A model generated the notes under the pieces. The model was not told the origin of the DNA, ran no database searches, and saw nothing but the letters and a program-made list of their open reading frames with translations. This document shows positions 41,952 through 42,708 of a stretch of DNA of 42,708 nucleotides, one piece after another. The position numbers were made by a program, and so were the translations under genes. Source of the stretch: Nocardia cerradoensis NBRC 101014 (lineage in GTDB: Bacteria > Actinomycetota > Actinomycetes > Mycobacteriales > Mycobacteriaceae); the NCBI RefSeq assembly GCF_000308535.1, contig NZ_BAFW01000175.1, positions 1 to 42,708 of the forward strand, given 5' to 3'. Numbering within the stretch: position 1 is the stretch's first letter; each line of letters begins with the position of its first letter.

Positions 41952-42708
41952 ATGTCGGCCGCATGGCGCACGCTGAGCCGCCGCAATCGGGCACGGTTGC
42001 GCGGATCGGGCGAATTCCGGCTGTACGAGGGTTTTCCGGCGGGCCGGGTCGTGGATGTCCGGTCGGCCGACGGAACCGCGATCCATACCGAGGTGTTCGG
42101 CCCGGCCGAGGGCTACCCGATCGTGCTCTCGCACGGCATCTGCTGCGCGATTCGCTTCTGGGCCAATCAGATTGCCGCGCTGTCGTCGCATCACCGCGTG
42201 ATCGCCTTCGATCATCGCGGGCACGGACGCAGCGGGCGTCCGGGTCGTGCCGGATGGACGGTCGAATGTCTGGCCGACGACCTCGCCGCGGTGGTGCGCG
42301 CCACGATCCGTCCGGGGGAGCGCGCGCTCGTCGCGGGACATTCCATGGGCGGCATCACGATTCAGTCGTGGGCGCACCGGTATCCCGAGGACGTCACCCG
42401 CTGTGTCGACTCCCTCGCTCTGATCAACTCCAGCCCGGGCGACATCGCGATGGACGTGGCCGCCACGCTGTCCGGGGGCGGTCTGCGACCGCCGCTGTCG
42501 ACACTGCTGGATCGGTTGGGTCCCCTCGGGCTCAGCGCGTTCGGCGGCGTGCCCGTCCCGCGACGCATGCCCCTGCGGGCGGCGATGATGGCGCCGGTAG
42601 CGATCGGTGCGGGCGCGCCGCCGGCGGCGCGGGCGCTGATCCAGGAACTGCTGCTGACGACTCCGCCCGCCACCCGAGGCCGATTCTTCCGCACCTTGCT
42701 CGACCTGC
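41952..42708 (+). CDS. Alpha/beta hydrolase (3' partial)
   Basis: An alpha/beta hydrolase, cut by the right edge after about 252 codons. The oxyanion strand is YPIVLSHGICCAIRFW, then VIAFDHRGHGRSGRP, and the nucleophile elbow is AGHSMGGITIQSW, the usual serine hydrolase marks of the epoxide hydrolase/haloperoxidase-like group. No signal peptide is seen; the start is basic (WRTLSRRNRARLR). A weak GGGACGG site precedes the ATG, and the leader frame ends 3 bases before it. The catalytic histidine lies outside the window. Confidence 0.85.
   Translation, partial: MSAAWRTLSRRNRARLRGSGEFRLYEGFPAGRVVDVRSADGTAIHTEVFGPAEGYPIVLSHGICCAIRFWANQIAALSSHHRVIAFDHRGHGRSGRPGRAGWTVECLADDLAAVVRATIRPGERALVAGHSMGGITIQSWAHRYPEDVTRCVDSLALINSSPGDIAMDVAATLSGGGLRPPLSTLLDRLGPLGLSAFGGVPVPRRMPLRAAMMAPVAIGAGAPPAARALIQELLLTTPPATRGRFFRTLLDL

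Noticed and set aside
1..42708. Search for tRNA, rRNA, CRISPR arrays, transposases and phage integrases
   Set aside because: No clover-leaf tRNA, repeat-spacer array, transposase or integrase motif was recognised on either strand by reading; small RNAs cannot be excluded without computation.

Overview
The window reads as chromosomal DNA of a mycolate-containing actinomycete, most likely Nocardia or a close relative (Mycobacteriales). This rests on the very high GC content, an Lsr2 nucleoid protein, a DesA3-type desaturase paired with its Rv3230c-like reductase, a 163-residue beta-carbonic anhydrase matching the Rv1284 type, a WS/DGAT acyltransferase, a GH15 enzyme like mycobacterial trehalase, and a KstR-like site before a DUF35/thiolase pair. 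No rRNA, tRNA, CRISPR array, insertion sequence or phage gene was seen. The assignment comes from recognised protein families, not from a database search.

Layout. 1-9 kb: a partial SDR, a DHFR-like protein, the desaturase/reductase pair (minus), ilvD and a PIG-L deacetylase (plus), a Baeyer-Villiger monooxygenase (minus), and two small membrane or coiled-coil proteins. 9-19 kb: a membrane protein, GH15 glucoamylase/trehalase with DUF4186, an APC permease, carbonic anhydrase, DUF427, a TesB-like thioesterase, WS/DGAT, a MetE/UROD-like barrel protein and Lsr2. 19-25.8 kb: an alcohol dehydrogenase with an SRPBCC protein, a 31-residue hydrophobic small ORF, a stand-alone degenerate EF-G GTPase-like domain, the DUF35/thiolase pair, a small secreted protein and a cold-shock-like protein.

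26-34.7 kb is the most distinctive region. It is an eight-gene, mostly overlapping minus-strand operon for organosulfur use: SsuA lipoprotein, SsuC permease, SsuB ATPase, a DszB-family sulfinate desulfinase with its Cys/His/Arg residues in place, two LLM flavin monooxygenases, a class II aldolase-like protein with a degraded metal site, and a second binding-protein-fold protein without a signal peptide. A divergent IclR regulator faces it across a 282-bp spacer holding several 14-15 bp palindromes. The likely job is to import a sulfonate, sulfone or sulfinate and release sulfite. The combination is not a textbook Ssu or Dsz pathway.

34.8-42.7 kb: a secreted alpha/beta hydrolase, a PucR-type regulator, and a desaturase-rubredoxin-rubredoxin reductase operon divergent from a FabR/DesT-like TetR regulator. 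The desaturase promoter and the PucR promoter 4 kb away share a 27-bp element (24 of 27 identical) centred on GAACAnnTGTTC, the kind of dyad FabR/DesT proteins bind, so this looks like a small local regulon. A second PucR regulator, a possible 34-residue leader peptide and a partial hydrolase close the window. Long perfect hairpins separate several convergent gene pairs, and several genes appear to be leaderless.
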